Assembly: GCA_937872515.1 (NCBI GenBank)
Contig: CALMSX010000082.1
Location: 310,001 to 374,000, forward strand
DNA: 64,000 bases
Source: an uncultured Bacteroidota bacterium
Lineage (GTDB): Bacteria > Bacteroidota > Bacteroidia > Chitinophagales > Saprospiraceae
Direction of reading: 5' to 3'
A program made the translations under genes and the position numbers. Below, in pieces: positions 52,961 to 63,000 of the stretch; positions within the stretch are counted from its first letter, which is position 1; each line of letters begins with the position of its first letter. The notes beneath the pieces are model-generated. The model saw nothing but the letters and a program-made list of their open reading frames with translations. It searched no databases and was not told the DNA's origin.

Positions 52961-54331
52961 TTACTGCATAATCGATTCTATTTCCTCCATTTCTTTTGGA
53001 ATATAATCACCAATAACGTCACAGCCCTCCTGGGTTACGACAATATTGTCTTCAACTCTGATACCTCCAAAGTCGTAGTAGGCTTCCAGTTTATTATAGT
53101 TTACATAGTCACTAAATAGATGGGCAGCCTTGTATTTTTCTATGAGCTGAGGAATAAAATAAATGCCGGGTTCAACGGTTAATGTGAAACCCGCTTGCAA
53201 CTTACGGGCAAGTCTGAGGGATTTTAAACCCAGCAGCTTACTTCTTTCCTGGCCGGCTTCGTATCCTATGTGGTTTTCTCCCAAATCCTCCATGTCGTGA
53301 ACATCGAGCCCAATCATGTGTCCCAGTCCATGGGGCATGAACAGACCATATATACCTTGTTCCAGCATAGCATCAGAATCTCCATTCAGAATTCCTAATT
53401 CTTTAAATCTTTCGATCATCAATTTGCACACGGTCAGATGAACATCTCTGTAGTACACCCCTGGCTTACAGCTCATAATGCCTTTTTTCTCCATCTCCAG
53501 CACAATCTGGTAAATTTCCTTCTGCTGATCGGTAAATCTACCACTAACTGGAAAAGTCCGGGTTATATCACCGGCATACAGCATGTCTGTTTGAGCTCCT
53601 GAATCATTGAGTACCAATCTGCCATCCTTCATTAAGTTGGCATGGTGGTGGTTGTGCAACACCTGGCCATCGATGCTAAATATGGGGCCGTAGGAAAAAT
53701 CTGCATTATGGGCCTTACAAATACGCGTAATTTCTGCTACTACTTCGTATTCATATTTGCCTGCTTTGCTAAACTGCATGGCAGCCACGTGCATCTCACC
53801 GGTAATGTTCACGGCTTTAGCCATTTCCTGCAATTCCAGATCACTTTTGATTGCTCTTTGGTTAAAAATGGCTTCAATTAGGGACAAAGAAGGATAATCA
53901 AGACCGGCCTGGTGAACCGCTTCGTGGTGTTCCAGGCGGTATGCAGGAGTAAAATGAACCGAAATTCCCTTTGATTTTGCCTTGGCAATATCTGTCTGAA
54001 GGGCAGCAGGTTCTTTGATTTTGGTCACACCCACCTTGCGGGCAAGGTTAGAAAGTTTATCAATTTCACCCATCCAGATGATGTCATCCATGGTCAATTC
54101 ATGGCCGTAAATCACAGTCTCTCCTGTTTCGCAATCAAGGAGGGCATTGAGATCAGGAGCATTGATGCCAAAATAATATAAAAAATTACTATTTTGCCTA
54201 AATGGATAGGTGTTGTCCTTATAATTGCAGGCACTTTCTCCGTTGCCCATGATCCAAATAATTCCGCTTTGAACCTCCTCACACAAGCGGGTTCTGCGAT
54301 CTATGTACAATTGTGCATCAAATAACCTCAT
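52961..54331 (-). CDS. pepP: Aminopeptidase P family protein (Xaa-Pro aminopeptidase, M24B)
   Basis: Dinuclear metallopeptidase that removes an N-terminal residue preceding proline. The N-terminal creatinase-like domain includes GNGESACNYKDNTYPFRQNSNFLYYFG near residues 30-56. The pita-bread domain carries metal ligands in LNDSGAQTDMLYAGDITRTFPVSG (Asp, Asp), HGLGHMIGLDVHD (His), TVEPGIYF (Glu) and GGIRVEDNIVVT (Glu). At 456 residues the length is typical. The start overlaps the end of the upstream FAD oxidase gene by four bases (ATGA), forming a two-gene operon. Confidence 0.94.
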   Translation of the reverse strand: MRLFDAQLYIDRRTRLCEEVQSGIIWIMGNGESACNYKDNTYPFRQNSNFLYYFGINAPDLNALLDCETGETVIYGHELTMDDIIWMGEIDKLSNLARKVGVTKIKEPAALQTDIAKAKSKGISVHFTPAYRLEHHEAVHQAGLDYPSLSLIEAIFNQRAIKSDLELQEMAKAVNITGEMHVAAMQFSKAGKYEYEVVAEITRICKAHNADFSYGPIFSIDGQVLHNHHHANLMKDGRLVLNDSGAQTDMLYAGDITRTFPVSGRFTDQQKEIYQIVLEMEKKGIMSCKPGVYYRDVHLTVCKLMIERFKELGILNGDSDAMLEQGIYGLFMPHGLGHMIGLDVHDMEDLGENHIGYEAGQERSKLLGLKSLRLARKLQAGFTLTVEPGIYFIPQLIEKYKAAHLFSDYVNYNKLEAYYDFGGIRVEDNIVVTQEGCDVIGDYIPKEMEEIESIMQ

Positions 54332-55440
54332 AATGATTGATTTGCTTTTTCAACTAATAATTTACCTAAATAACTTCCAATAGCCACGCCCATGCCACCC
54401 AATCTGACACCAATGAAACAATCGGTATCAATTTGTTCTACAATCGGCAGTTTTGAAGGGCCAACGCCCAGAATACCCGTCCACCAATTGGTAATCTTTA
54501 CGTTTTGCTGAGGGCAGATATTTTCATGCAAGAAACGAATGAGTTCATCTTTAATTTGTTCATTGAATTCAAATTGGTCGGTGGTTTCCGTCTCGGGGTC
54601 CAGGTTTCTGGCGCCACCCAATAAAATTCTGTTGCCAATTCTACGGAAATAGTAATATCCTCTGTCATAGTGGTAGACACCGGTCCATTTTAAACCTGCA
54701 ATGGGTTCTGTAACACAGACCAGATTTCTGGCAGGTATGACTTCATATTGTGGGAATAAGTTGCGTGTAAATCCATTGGTACATAAAAACAAGAGTCGAT
54801 AGCCCAATTCCAGTCCGCTTGTAAAACTTACCTTTTTATGTTTTGTGTCGATCGCCTCTACATTGTGACCAAAAATGAATTTTACTCCCAGGTCAATTGC
54901 TGTTTCGTATAAGGCATTAAACATCTGCATGGTGTCGAGCTCTCCTTCCTGTCTCATAAAAACCTTTAGAGACGAAAAGTTATTGAAATCGTCCTGAGGT
55001 TTCACTTCAAAGTAGTTGTCTATGCCCAGTGTCTCCTGCATGATGGTATTGGCTTTGGTGAGCTCAGCCGGCTCGGGAGTTTCACCGGGTCGCAACAATT
55101 CATGTCCACCCGTAAATAACACAGGTACATTTTTGGCAGCAAGTCTATCCTGAAGAATTTTTATACCTGTCCACCTCATGGAAATGATGGTTTTGAGGTC
55201 TTTCTCAGGAATGTGTTGAAGGTCGTCCATCAATTCGGAAAGACTGCCAAAGCAGGCAAAACCTGCATTTTTGGTGCTAGCGCCCTGGGGTGGATGGTAT
55301 TTTTCAACTACAACGACGCTTAAATTTGGATGTTGAAGTTTCAATTCAATAGCGGTACTGAGTCCTACTATACCTGAACCAATGATCAGAGCGCCATTCT
55401 GACATTGATAAAAATTATCTTCCCAAAAGCTAAATTGCAT
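54328..55440 (-). CDS. FAD-dependent amino-acid oxidase/dehydrogenase, DadA-like
   Basis: Flavoprotein of the D-amino acid oxidase (DAO) superfamily, 370 residues. The FAD-binding Rossmann motif is ALIIGSGIVGLSTAIELKLQ near residues 18-37, followed by VVVVEKYHPPQGASTKNAGFACFG with its ribityl-binding stretch. C-terminal family blocks include LLFLCTNGFTRNLFPQYEVIPARN and GCFIGVRLGGMGVAIGSYLGKLL-like FIGVRLGGMGVAIGSYLGK. The substrate could be a D-amino acid, glycine, sarcosine or another amine. It is coupled to pepP, suggesting peptide or amino-acid catabolism. The gene is divergent from the DUF4293 gene across 47 bases. Confidence 0.86.
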   Translation of the reverse strand: MQFSFWEDNFYQCQNGALIIGSGIVGLSTAIELKLQHPNLSVVVVEKYHPPQGASTKNAGFACFGSLSELMDDLQHIPEKDLKTIISMRWTGIKILQDRLAAKNVPVLFTGGHELLRPGETPEPAELTKANTIMQETLGIDNYFEVKPQDDFNNFSSLKVFMRQEGELDTMQMFNALYETAIDLGVKFIFGHNVEAIDTKHKKVSFTSGLELGYRLLFLCTNGFTRNLFPQYEVIPARNLVCVTEPIAGLKWTGVYHYDRGYYYFRRIGNRILLGGARNLDPETETTDQFEFNEQIKDELIRFLHENICPQQNVKITNWWTGILGVGPSKLPIVEQIDTDCFIGVRLGGMGVAIGSYLGKLLVEKANQSL

Positions 55441-55487
55441 GGATAGCGATCTTTTACTATAATTGCAACAAAATTACACCAGGAAAG

Positions 55488-55925
55488 ATGATTCAAAGAA
55501 TTCAGAGCATTTTATTATTGATTTCTGGCCTAGGCTTTTTAGGACAGTTTGCCACCGATTTTGCAACCAGTACCCAGCCATTGCCGCAGTTGTTGGCAGA
55601 TCAACGGTATGAAGTCCAGGACAGTCCACTTCTGTTGATCCTGGTGATTGTAGGCTTTTTGTTATCAGCAGCCGCTGTATTTTTGTATCAAAACAGGGTC
55701 TTGCAAATGAGGATCACCTTACTTTCTCTCGTTAGTGGCATTCTTTTGCCCTTGCTGGCTTATTTTCTGATGTATAAGGAAGGAAGTGGGGTTCCGGCCG
55801 GAGTGACCGTAGACGACGCCCTGGGGGCTTATTTGCCTATTGTTTCCATCATTTCTTCCGCTGTTGCGATCCGTTTTATTAAAAAGGATGACCAACTGGT
55901 GAAATCAATGGATAGGTTGAGGTAA
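55488..55925 (+). CDS. DUF4293 family membrane protein
   Basis: Inner-membrane protein of 145 residues and unknown function. The start MIQRIQSILLLISGLGFLGQF is the family hallmark. Four membrane helices are visible: about 5-24, 47-67, 75-95 and 112-130, with a polar loop after the first. A short basic tail ends the protein. Single-gene unit; its end overlaps the A tract of the convergent small-ORF terminator. Confidence 0.85.
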   Translation: MIQRIQSILLLISGLGFLGQFATDFATSTQPLPQLLADQRYEVQDSPLLLILVIVGFLLSAAAVFLYQNRVLQMRITLLSLVSGILLPLLAYFLMYKEGSGVPAGVTVDDALGAYLPIVSIISSAVAIRFIKKDDQLVKSMDRLR

Positions 55926-55953
55926 AAAAAAGGGCGGTAATAATTACACGCCC
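55924..55953 (-). terminator. Terminator of the 37-codon small gene
   Basis: On the minus strand GGGCG (55953-55949) and CGCCC (55936-55932) pair, extended by GTA/TAC across a bulged T, and are followed by eight Ts (complement of 55931-55924). The TAA stop of the small ORF lies within the hairpin. Confidence 0.8.
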
Positions 55954-56057
55954 AACCAGTTTTCGTACTCTTCCCCCTGGGGGAGCTGAGTAATCTTTTT
56001 TGACTTGCTAAAAAGCCTCATCAAAAAGGACTTTACACTTTTAAGGATTATGTTCAT
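55944..56057 (-). CDS. Small basic protein of 37 residues, unknown function
   Basis: A complete short gene hidden in an otherwise empty stretch. It reads ATG at 56057 to TAA at 55944: N-terminal half MNIILKSVKSFLMRLFSKSK, then KITQLPQGEEYENWLGV. Residues 1-21 are strongly basic and could form an amphipathic helix; the rest is acidic and polar with a terminal Trp. The gene has a compact promoter of the AAC-N16-CGT type about 25-50 bases upstream and an intrinsic terminator that encloses its stop codon. That combination makes it more than a chance ORF. I do not recognise a family. An internal ATG at codon 13 is an alternative start. It follows the queuosine-precursor transporter gene by about 100 bases on the same strand. 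Confidence 0.6.
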   Translation of the reverse strand: MNIILKSVKSFLMRLFSKSKKITQLPQGEEYENWLGV

Positions 56058-56082
56058 TGTGGGGGGATTTATACTATTATAT

Positions 56083-56106
56083 ACGTTTCACACCCCAAAA
56101 AGTTGC
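56083..56106 (-). promoter_or_regulatory. ECF-sigma-like promoter (AAC-N16-CGT) of the small gene
   Basis: The minus strand reads GCAAC (56106-56102), 16 bases, then CGT (56085-56083) followed by ATATAATAG. AAC and CGT at this spacing are the usual core of extracytoplasmic-function sigma promoters. The start site would be about 15-20 bases before the ATG at 56057. The stretch between 56058 and 56158 holds nothing else. Confidence 0.5.
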
Positions 56107-56158
56107 CTAACTTATATATTTATTGTGTTAATTATATGTCAATGACGACATTTTCTTT

Positions 56159-56950
56159 TTATTCATTGCCCATAGCTTCCCATTTCATCTGCTGGGCTTG
56201 GTCTTTACCCAAGAAGTTTTCAATCCATGCATGGACAGCATAAATAACAGGGGTTAATAAAAAGGCCATCACAAACTTGTAGATGTAATTGACGGTACCG
56301 ATGGCAAGGACCCTGGAGAGTTCCCAGTCTGAACCAATGTAGAAGGCAATAATAAGTACAATGTAGGAATCAATCAACTGGGAAACCAGGGTGGACCCTG
56401 TGGCCCTAAGCCAGATCCTTTTTTCACCGGTCACTTTTTTAATTCGGTGAAAGATCAAAACATCAATAATTTGGCCCACCAAAAAAGCAATGACGGAGCC
56501 AATTATAATCCAGAGGCCTTGTCCCATCACTTTCCTAAAAGCCAAATTCATGGAAGCAATATGGTTGGCTGGATTGGCATCCAGTTTTCCGCTTTCCAGG
56601 TTCCACCAGTCATTGGGAGTAACAGCAATGGCAGTAAACACCATAATAAATGCATAAATAATGAGTCCGACCGCCATCCATGATAAAAACCGCACGGCCC
56701 TCGGACCGTAGTACTCATTGATAAGGTCTGTCATAACAAAAACCACAGGCCATAGTAGAACGCCCGCCGTCAGATTAAAACTAAGGCCTTCCTGGCCCAG
56801 GAGACTAAATGAAAATGGAGCAATGCCCAAGGTCTTTTCCAGGGAGAAGATTTTAATGCCAATGAACTCAGCTACAATGGCATTGACCACAAAAAATCCG
56901 GCCAGAAAGATGAACAAGATCTGAGCCTTGGATTGGAGGAATTTTGGCAT
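56159..56950 (-). CDS. yhhQ: Queuosine precursor transporter
   Basis: Inner-membrane importer of queuosine precursors (preQ0/preQ1) used for tRNA wobble modification; VUT family. The 263 residues show about six helices. Family hallmarks are FFVVNAIVAEFIGIKIF at about 18-34, FNLTAGVLLWPVVFVMTDLINEYYGPRAVRFL near 57-88, GQIIDVLIFHRIKKVTGEKRIWLRATGST near 160-188 and SQLIDSYIVLIIAFYIG near 190-206. No riboswitch is evident in the short upstream region. The gene lies between the beta-helix gene's terminator and the small gene on the same strand. Confidence 0.93.
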   Translation of the reverse strand: MPKFLQSKAQILFIFLAGFFVVNAIVAEFIGIKIFSLEKTLGIAPFSFSLLGQEGLSFNLTAGVLLWPVVFVMTDLINEYYGPRAVRFLSWMAVGLIIYAFIMVFTAIAVTPNDWWNLESGKLDANPANHIASMNLAFRKVMGQGLWIIIGSVIAFLVGQIIDVLIFHRIKKVTGEKRIWLRATGSTLVSQLIDSYIVLIIAFYIGSDWELSRVLAIGTVNYIYKFVMAFLLTPVIYAVHAWIENFLGKDQAQQMKWEAMGNE

Positions 56951-57011
56951 GGTGGTGTTTTAGACAATAAAGAAATGAATTACAATTTTGTTCAAACTTC
57001 GTTAAGATCAA

Positions 57012-57047
57012 TAAAAAAAGAGGGACCTGTATAAGCAAGTCCCTCTT
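57012..57047 (-). terminator. Terminator after the beta-helix protein gene
   Basis: AAGAGGGAC (57018-57026) pairs with GTCCCTCTT (57039-57047) around a 12-base loop. On the minus strand it is followed by a T tract (complement of 57013-57019), about 40 bases past the stop of the 2050-residue gene. Confidence 0.85.
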
Positions 57048-57085
57048 TCTATTAATGTTAACAGGTAGAAAAAATATCCCTGTAA

Positions 57086-60000
57086 TTATTCACTCTTAAT
57101 TTCACTCGTACCTTCCGCATTGATGGTAGCACCAGTTGCGTTTTGAACTACTGGAGGAATGATATTGCCTGTTTCTCCGGTAATCTTACTGTTTTTAAGG
57201 GTAAGTATACCTTCGTTTTTGACAATTGGGTGCGTAGCATCGTTGCCCACATGTTTGATGTGGATATTGTCTAATGTTACATTGCCCATAGTACCCACTT
57301 TGAATGCACCATTGGTTTCATTCATCAACCCTACTCCACCGAAGTCAAATTTCAACATCACAGGACTGCCGTTGTCATCCAGGATCAACAAAGGCTTATC
57401 AACATTGAGTTGAGTTAACAAGTTGATTAGGTTCACGCTGCCGGAGCTAACAAAAACGGTATCGCCAGCGGCAGTACATTCAATGGCTTTGCGGAGTGAG
57501 CCGGCACCGTCGTTGTTTTCGTTTGTAACCTCATCTCCTGTGACACCAACGGCGACCTCATTGGTAATATTGGTTTGTCCTGAGTTAGAACAAAGTGTTT
57601 CAAGAACGTAATAATAGTTTCCAGTTTCCAATGAAGGAGTTGTGTAAGATGATGTGGTGGCTCCTGTACCTCCTGAAACATTGGTATATGGACCACCTGA
57701 AGGACCTGACTTCCATTGGTAACTTATTCCACTTCCGGATGAAATTCCTGTTGCAGAGATAATGGTAGCCAGACCATTGCATATTGATATTGTAGCAGGT
57801 GAAACAGTTCCTGCATTTGGTTGTCCTACACAAACTATTGGTGTATATTCATCACAACCTATATCTGGAGTTGTTAGATTTCTTGTTTCGTTATCAAAAT
57901 CTGTTGTAACTAATGCAACTGGTGTTCCAAGGTTGTTTAAGGTAATGTTACTTTCAGGTATTAAATGTAGGTCTGTTGCTGAGGTGAAAACAGGATTTAT
58001 AGATACGGAATTAGCGTCTTTTGTTGTTGCAGTTTGCCAATCTGAAAGCAGAGTTGACCCTGTAGTTAAGATTTGACCCGTATATTTTAAACCAGATCCA
58101 GTCGGATTGCATACATAATTGTTGTAGTTGATATCGGTAAATTGGGTATTGGCCGTTGCCGCATAAATGCCAACACTTCCGTACCCGATAGCTCCGGTTA
58201 AACCAAGGTTATTAACAATGATGTTATTTCTAATATCAGCAACGCTGCCGGTATTCAATAAAATACCCATTGACATGGCACCAGTTTGATTTAGAGTATT
58301 TCCACTTAAACTTATGGTATTGTGGTAAATACTTATTCCATCTTGCGTTGAAGTCAATGCAATACCAATTGGATTATCGGCAGCAACAGCTGTATAACTC
58401 CATCCATCGCCAAACATATTTGAAATCATATTATTTGCCACTAAAATGTTAGCTGATAATACGCCACTTGCAACTAAGATACCATGTGCTCCATAGCCAT
58501 TAATGCCCGTATATCCAAGATTTGATATTTTATTAGATAAAACTGAAATGTTTTTAACACCGGTTGCCAGATAAATACCATTATCATCTTCATCTGAAGT
58601 GGTATCAAAGTTTCCTATTAAGTTATTGGATACAGATCCTCCATCTACACCTTGCAAATAAATGCCGGTAAATCGAATTGCATCACTTCCAGAAGTTGTG
58701 AGGTCATTATTATTTATATTTAGCCCTGAACCATTTCCACTGCTTACAGCCGCTCTGGAATAGATTCCAATATAGGCTTTTTTAATATTATTATTTTGAA
58801 CAGTAATGTTATTAAAGTATCCGTCATTACCAAGTACAGTTGCATCAGTCACTGCTACTGCGGTTGAGGTGTTAAGGCCATTTGTTATATTACAGTTTTT
58901 AAGTGTTACATTTATTCTAGGAGCAGTTCCTATTGATCCAATTAATACTACACTCGGTCCTGTGGTGCCTGTATTGGTAATATTCAAATTCCTTGATGTT
59001 GTATTGTTGTTTGAACCATCAATTGTCACATAGTCACTCAAAACTTTAATGATAACATTAGAATTAATTGATCCGGAAATTGTACTATTTACACCAGATG
59101 CCGGTTTCAATGTAAAAGTATTTGCAGAAGAGATGCCTGGAATGTTGGAAAGTGTCAATGGCAGTGTTTCACCAACGCTTGTATAGTCCGATTGAAGTTC
59201 AAATACAACAGCACAAGAAACACCCAATGCATTTATCTTAGAAAAAGCTTGAGTCAAATTTTGAAATCCTACTGGCTGTGAGCTACCAACAGCATAAGTG
59301 CCACAAAGTGGTACATCACCAATAAGTGTACCAGTAATTTCATCATTGGAAGTCAACTCATCTCCTACCAACTCGGCTTTGGCGAAAATGGTATATGTGC
59401 CGCCTGTGGTCAGCGTAAGGGGTGGGAATGTATGAGTAAAAGAAGCTCCACTGACCAGTGAGGCTATTGTTCCTATTTCATTGTAAATCTCAACCATTGA
59501 AGAATTCAATACCCTGTATCTCACAGGTATGTTGGTTTGCGTGTTGGTGCCATTATTGGTAAATGAAGCCATAGGAGTGAACGCTATGCCAGTTGGTTTT
59601 GACCCTCCATTTATGGGATCATCAAAAGCGGTAGCTTGTACATCATTCCCTAATATTGCTATAAAGTTGCCTTCATCAGCACCTAAATCGGGTGTTAGTG
59701 CATTTCTTGTTTCATTATCAATATCTGTAGTAACACTTGCAAGAGGAGTACCTTTCCCTTCTACAATGGTGGTCAAACTAGTATTGATATGGAGATCAGA
59801 ATTTGATATGAATTTTGGATCTGAATTAGTCGAAGAACTGTTTTGCCCAAATCCTGCAATGATTCCAGCCAAATCAGTTCTATTCGATCCAATAAATCCT
59901 AAAACTCCTTGGGCTCCTGAAACATAATAATCATTATAATCTATTGCAGTAAATGCCGTATTTGCTGCGGCAGAGTAAATTGCATATGCAGCTGCAACTG

Positions 60001-63000
60001 CATTTGGATTATTAATTGAGTTAGCAAATATATTATTCTTTACATCAAGGGCTGTGGCTCCTGATCCAACATACAAAGCGGTTGTAATTTTATTTGTAGT
60101 TGTTGAGGTTCCTTGGTAGTCACCATAAAGATTAACTGAATTGTGGTAGATGTTGATTCCACCCGAAATAGTTGTTATCGTTGAACTATTTCCAATCATA
60201 CCAATGCCTATACCCATTGATGAGGAATTACTAAATCCTGTCCAGTTAGAGCCATTAATTCCACTAATAAAATTATTGGCAATCGTCAGGTTACTGGAAG
60301 CAGAACCAGTACCAACCGTTATTCCCCTTCCTCCATAACCACCAGTAGCAGTCGTCAAGGCATGCGTAATATTATTTCTAGTTACACTTGAATTGAGAAA
60401 TCCGGTCTCAAGCGAAATGGCTGTTGGGGATTGAGAGGCACTTGTTTGCTCATCAACCGTATTTTGACTTATCAAACAGTTATTTGCTTGTCCCACCTGA
60501 ATACCTATGCTAGCCAAAGCTCCATTGTAGGTAACAGTGTTTCCAATAATATTCAAATTATCATTCACACCAGTGGCGCTTGCGGTAGCATAAATACCAA
60601 TGGGTGCAATAGATATAGAATTGTTTTGAATGGTTGTATTATCATTGTCGTCTCCTGCTGTACCTGGGGTATTGCCTCCTATTGAAATGCCGTAGCCCAG
60701 GGAGGCAGCCACACCTGTACTCAAATTACAATTTTTAATAGTATTATTATTACTGCCTAATCCGGTTCCAAGACTTGCTACAGAAATTACGGTTGGTGCA
60801 GTTATTGATGAATTGACAATAGTCAGACTTCTGTCGGCACCACCACTATTGCTTCCATCAAATGTGACATAGTCTGCACCATTTAATTTAATAAGTGCCC
60901 CACTTGCTACACTACCCGAGATTGTGGAAGTAGTCATGGGTTTGAAGGTCACTGTATTTGTGGCTGTAGCACCAGCAACCTGATTTATCGTAAGCGGAAA
61001 AACTTCACTTCCTGAATAATTTGCATCTAACAGGTTAAAGATAACAGGCCCTGAAACACCTCTTCCATTGAGGTCGTTGATAGCTTCGGTCAATGTAGCA
61101 AAATTTGGACTCGTCTGACCAGTACCAACAAGGTAAGTTCCATTAAGCGGTCCAAGAATGGTTTTGTTGCCAGTAGGAGCTGTAACTGTAGGTGTAAATG
61201 TGCCTCCCAAAGTAACAGAATTACATTCTCCATCTATGTTATTACCGGTAGAAGCGCCTGGAGCAACATCATAAGCCAGCCAAAAATAATTGTTACCTTC
61301 TGCAAGCAGCTGGCTACCTGTAACCGCAAAGTCAGCAATAGTTGGTGTACCAGAACCAAAAAGTGTGGCAGTTGAAAATGTTGTGGATGGTCCTGTATAA
61401 TAAACTTTTGCAGTTGCCGAATTAATATCTGCTATATCGGTTGTACCATTGGCATTAACGGTTATCGAAGTAAGATTGAGTGGGATTATTGGACCACTAG
61501 TCACCACATTGATTCGTATAATCGGTTGATTGATTCCGCCAGCATAAGCACTTCCTGTTAATTGGTCTACCGTAGATGAAATATACATCATTGAAACAGG
61601 TGGCACTCCATCAAATTCATCTGCACCCATGTCCGGATTAGTTCCTCCCCCATTAATGCTTCCAGTTGGTCCTGGGCGGGTATCACCATCAAAATCTGAT
61701 GTTACATTTGTTGTACCTACAGGAGCTCCAGTAGATTCAAATAAAGAAGTAAGTGATCCATAATTCAAATGCAAATCCGTAGAAGTAACAAAACTTGGAT
61801 TGGAATTAAAACTCAAATTATCCTTTGTAGTTGCAGATTGCCAATTTGTTAGTGAAGTCCTAGCACTACCATTGTAGTAGCCAATATTTCCGCCAGAAGA
61901 ATAATAATTATTGTTGTTAACATTTGCACTGGAGATGGACGCAGTATTGTTGACATAAAAACAATATGCTGAAGTACTAGTGGCATTATTTACTAATATG
62001 TTATTGTTAAACTTGCTAAAGGTTACACCACTAACACTGGAATTTACGCAAAATGATGAGAAGTTTGTGCCCGATCCCAATTGAGTATTCATAACAACAG
62101 TGTTGTTTATGAAATTTACATTGGTAGCTCCTGCTGTAAAAAATAAACCGCAGGGAATAAATGTACTTGTTGCAGATGTTTGATAAACAACCATTTTACA
62201 ATCTCTGATAAAGTTATTTGTGATTGTTGAAGAGGTGTTATTTGCACTGCCAGTGACATAAATGCCATGTGCACCCCATCCACCAGTACTTGGTTGGTTA
62301 ATATCATGTATGTTATTTCTATCAATCGTTATACCGAAATTCGCTGTTTGAACTTCAATCCCTGCGATTGTGTTTGAATAACCAGTTGTACTGACTCCAA
62401 CTCTAATATCATTTCCCTGAATGAGTGCACCAGTTCCAGATACCGCAGAATAATCAATATAAATACCTCTAAATCCAACAGTTGTTGCATCATCAAAGAT
62501 TCCGTTTTCCGGGGTACCTATTTTATTCCTTAATATTTGCGTACCTGTATTGGGATACGTTGTACTTTCACCATTAACATAAATACCATGCCAACATCTT
62601 GTAATCACATTGTTTTCTACTTTTGTATTTATGCTGCTATAGGCACCAGTCGAAATGGAAGTTGAGTTCGATAAAACTATACCATAATTTACAGTCGAGG
62701 ATGTTGCAGAACTCCTGGATCCGACTATAATACAATTTTTAACAGTATTATTATCAGCCCCATCTGTACCAGTTGTACTATTAGATGAAAGTCTAACACA
62801 TGCGATGCCTGTAGTAGTTGCTGTAACCGATTGGATAGTCAAGTTTCGTTCCCCTGGGGTACTAGGATCGTCACCATCAATTGTAACGTTATCAGCTCCA
62901 TTTAATTCTATTATACCTCTACTTGCTGTAGGGGCTGCAGCAGAATTTATAATCCAGTTCCCACCAGTAGGTCTAATAATCACTGAACTATAAGAGGAAG

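Noticed and set aside
55970..55986. CCCCCTGGGGG palindrome as a regulatory hairpin
   Set aside because: It lies inside the coding part of the 37-codon small gene (Leu-Pro-Gln-Gly) and is explained by it.
59529..59927. Long plus-strand ORF of 132 codons inside the beta-helix gene
   Set aside because: It is an antisense shadow of the repetitive Ser/Thr/Asn-rich reading frame; it has no promoter, no recognisable motif and is entirely overlapped by the real gene.
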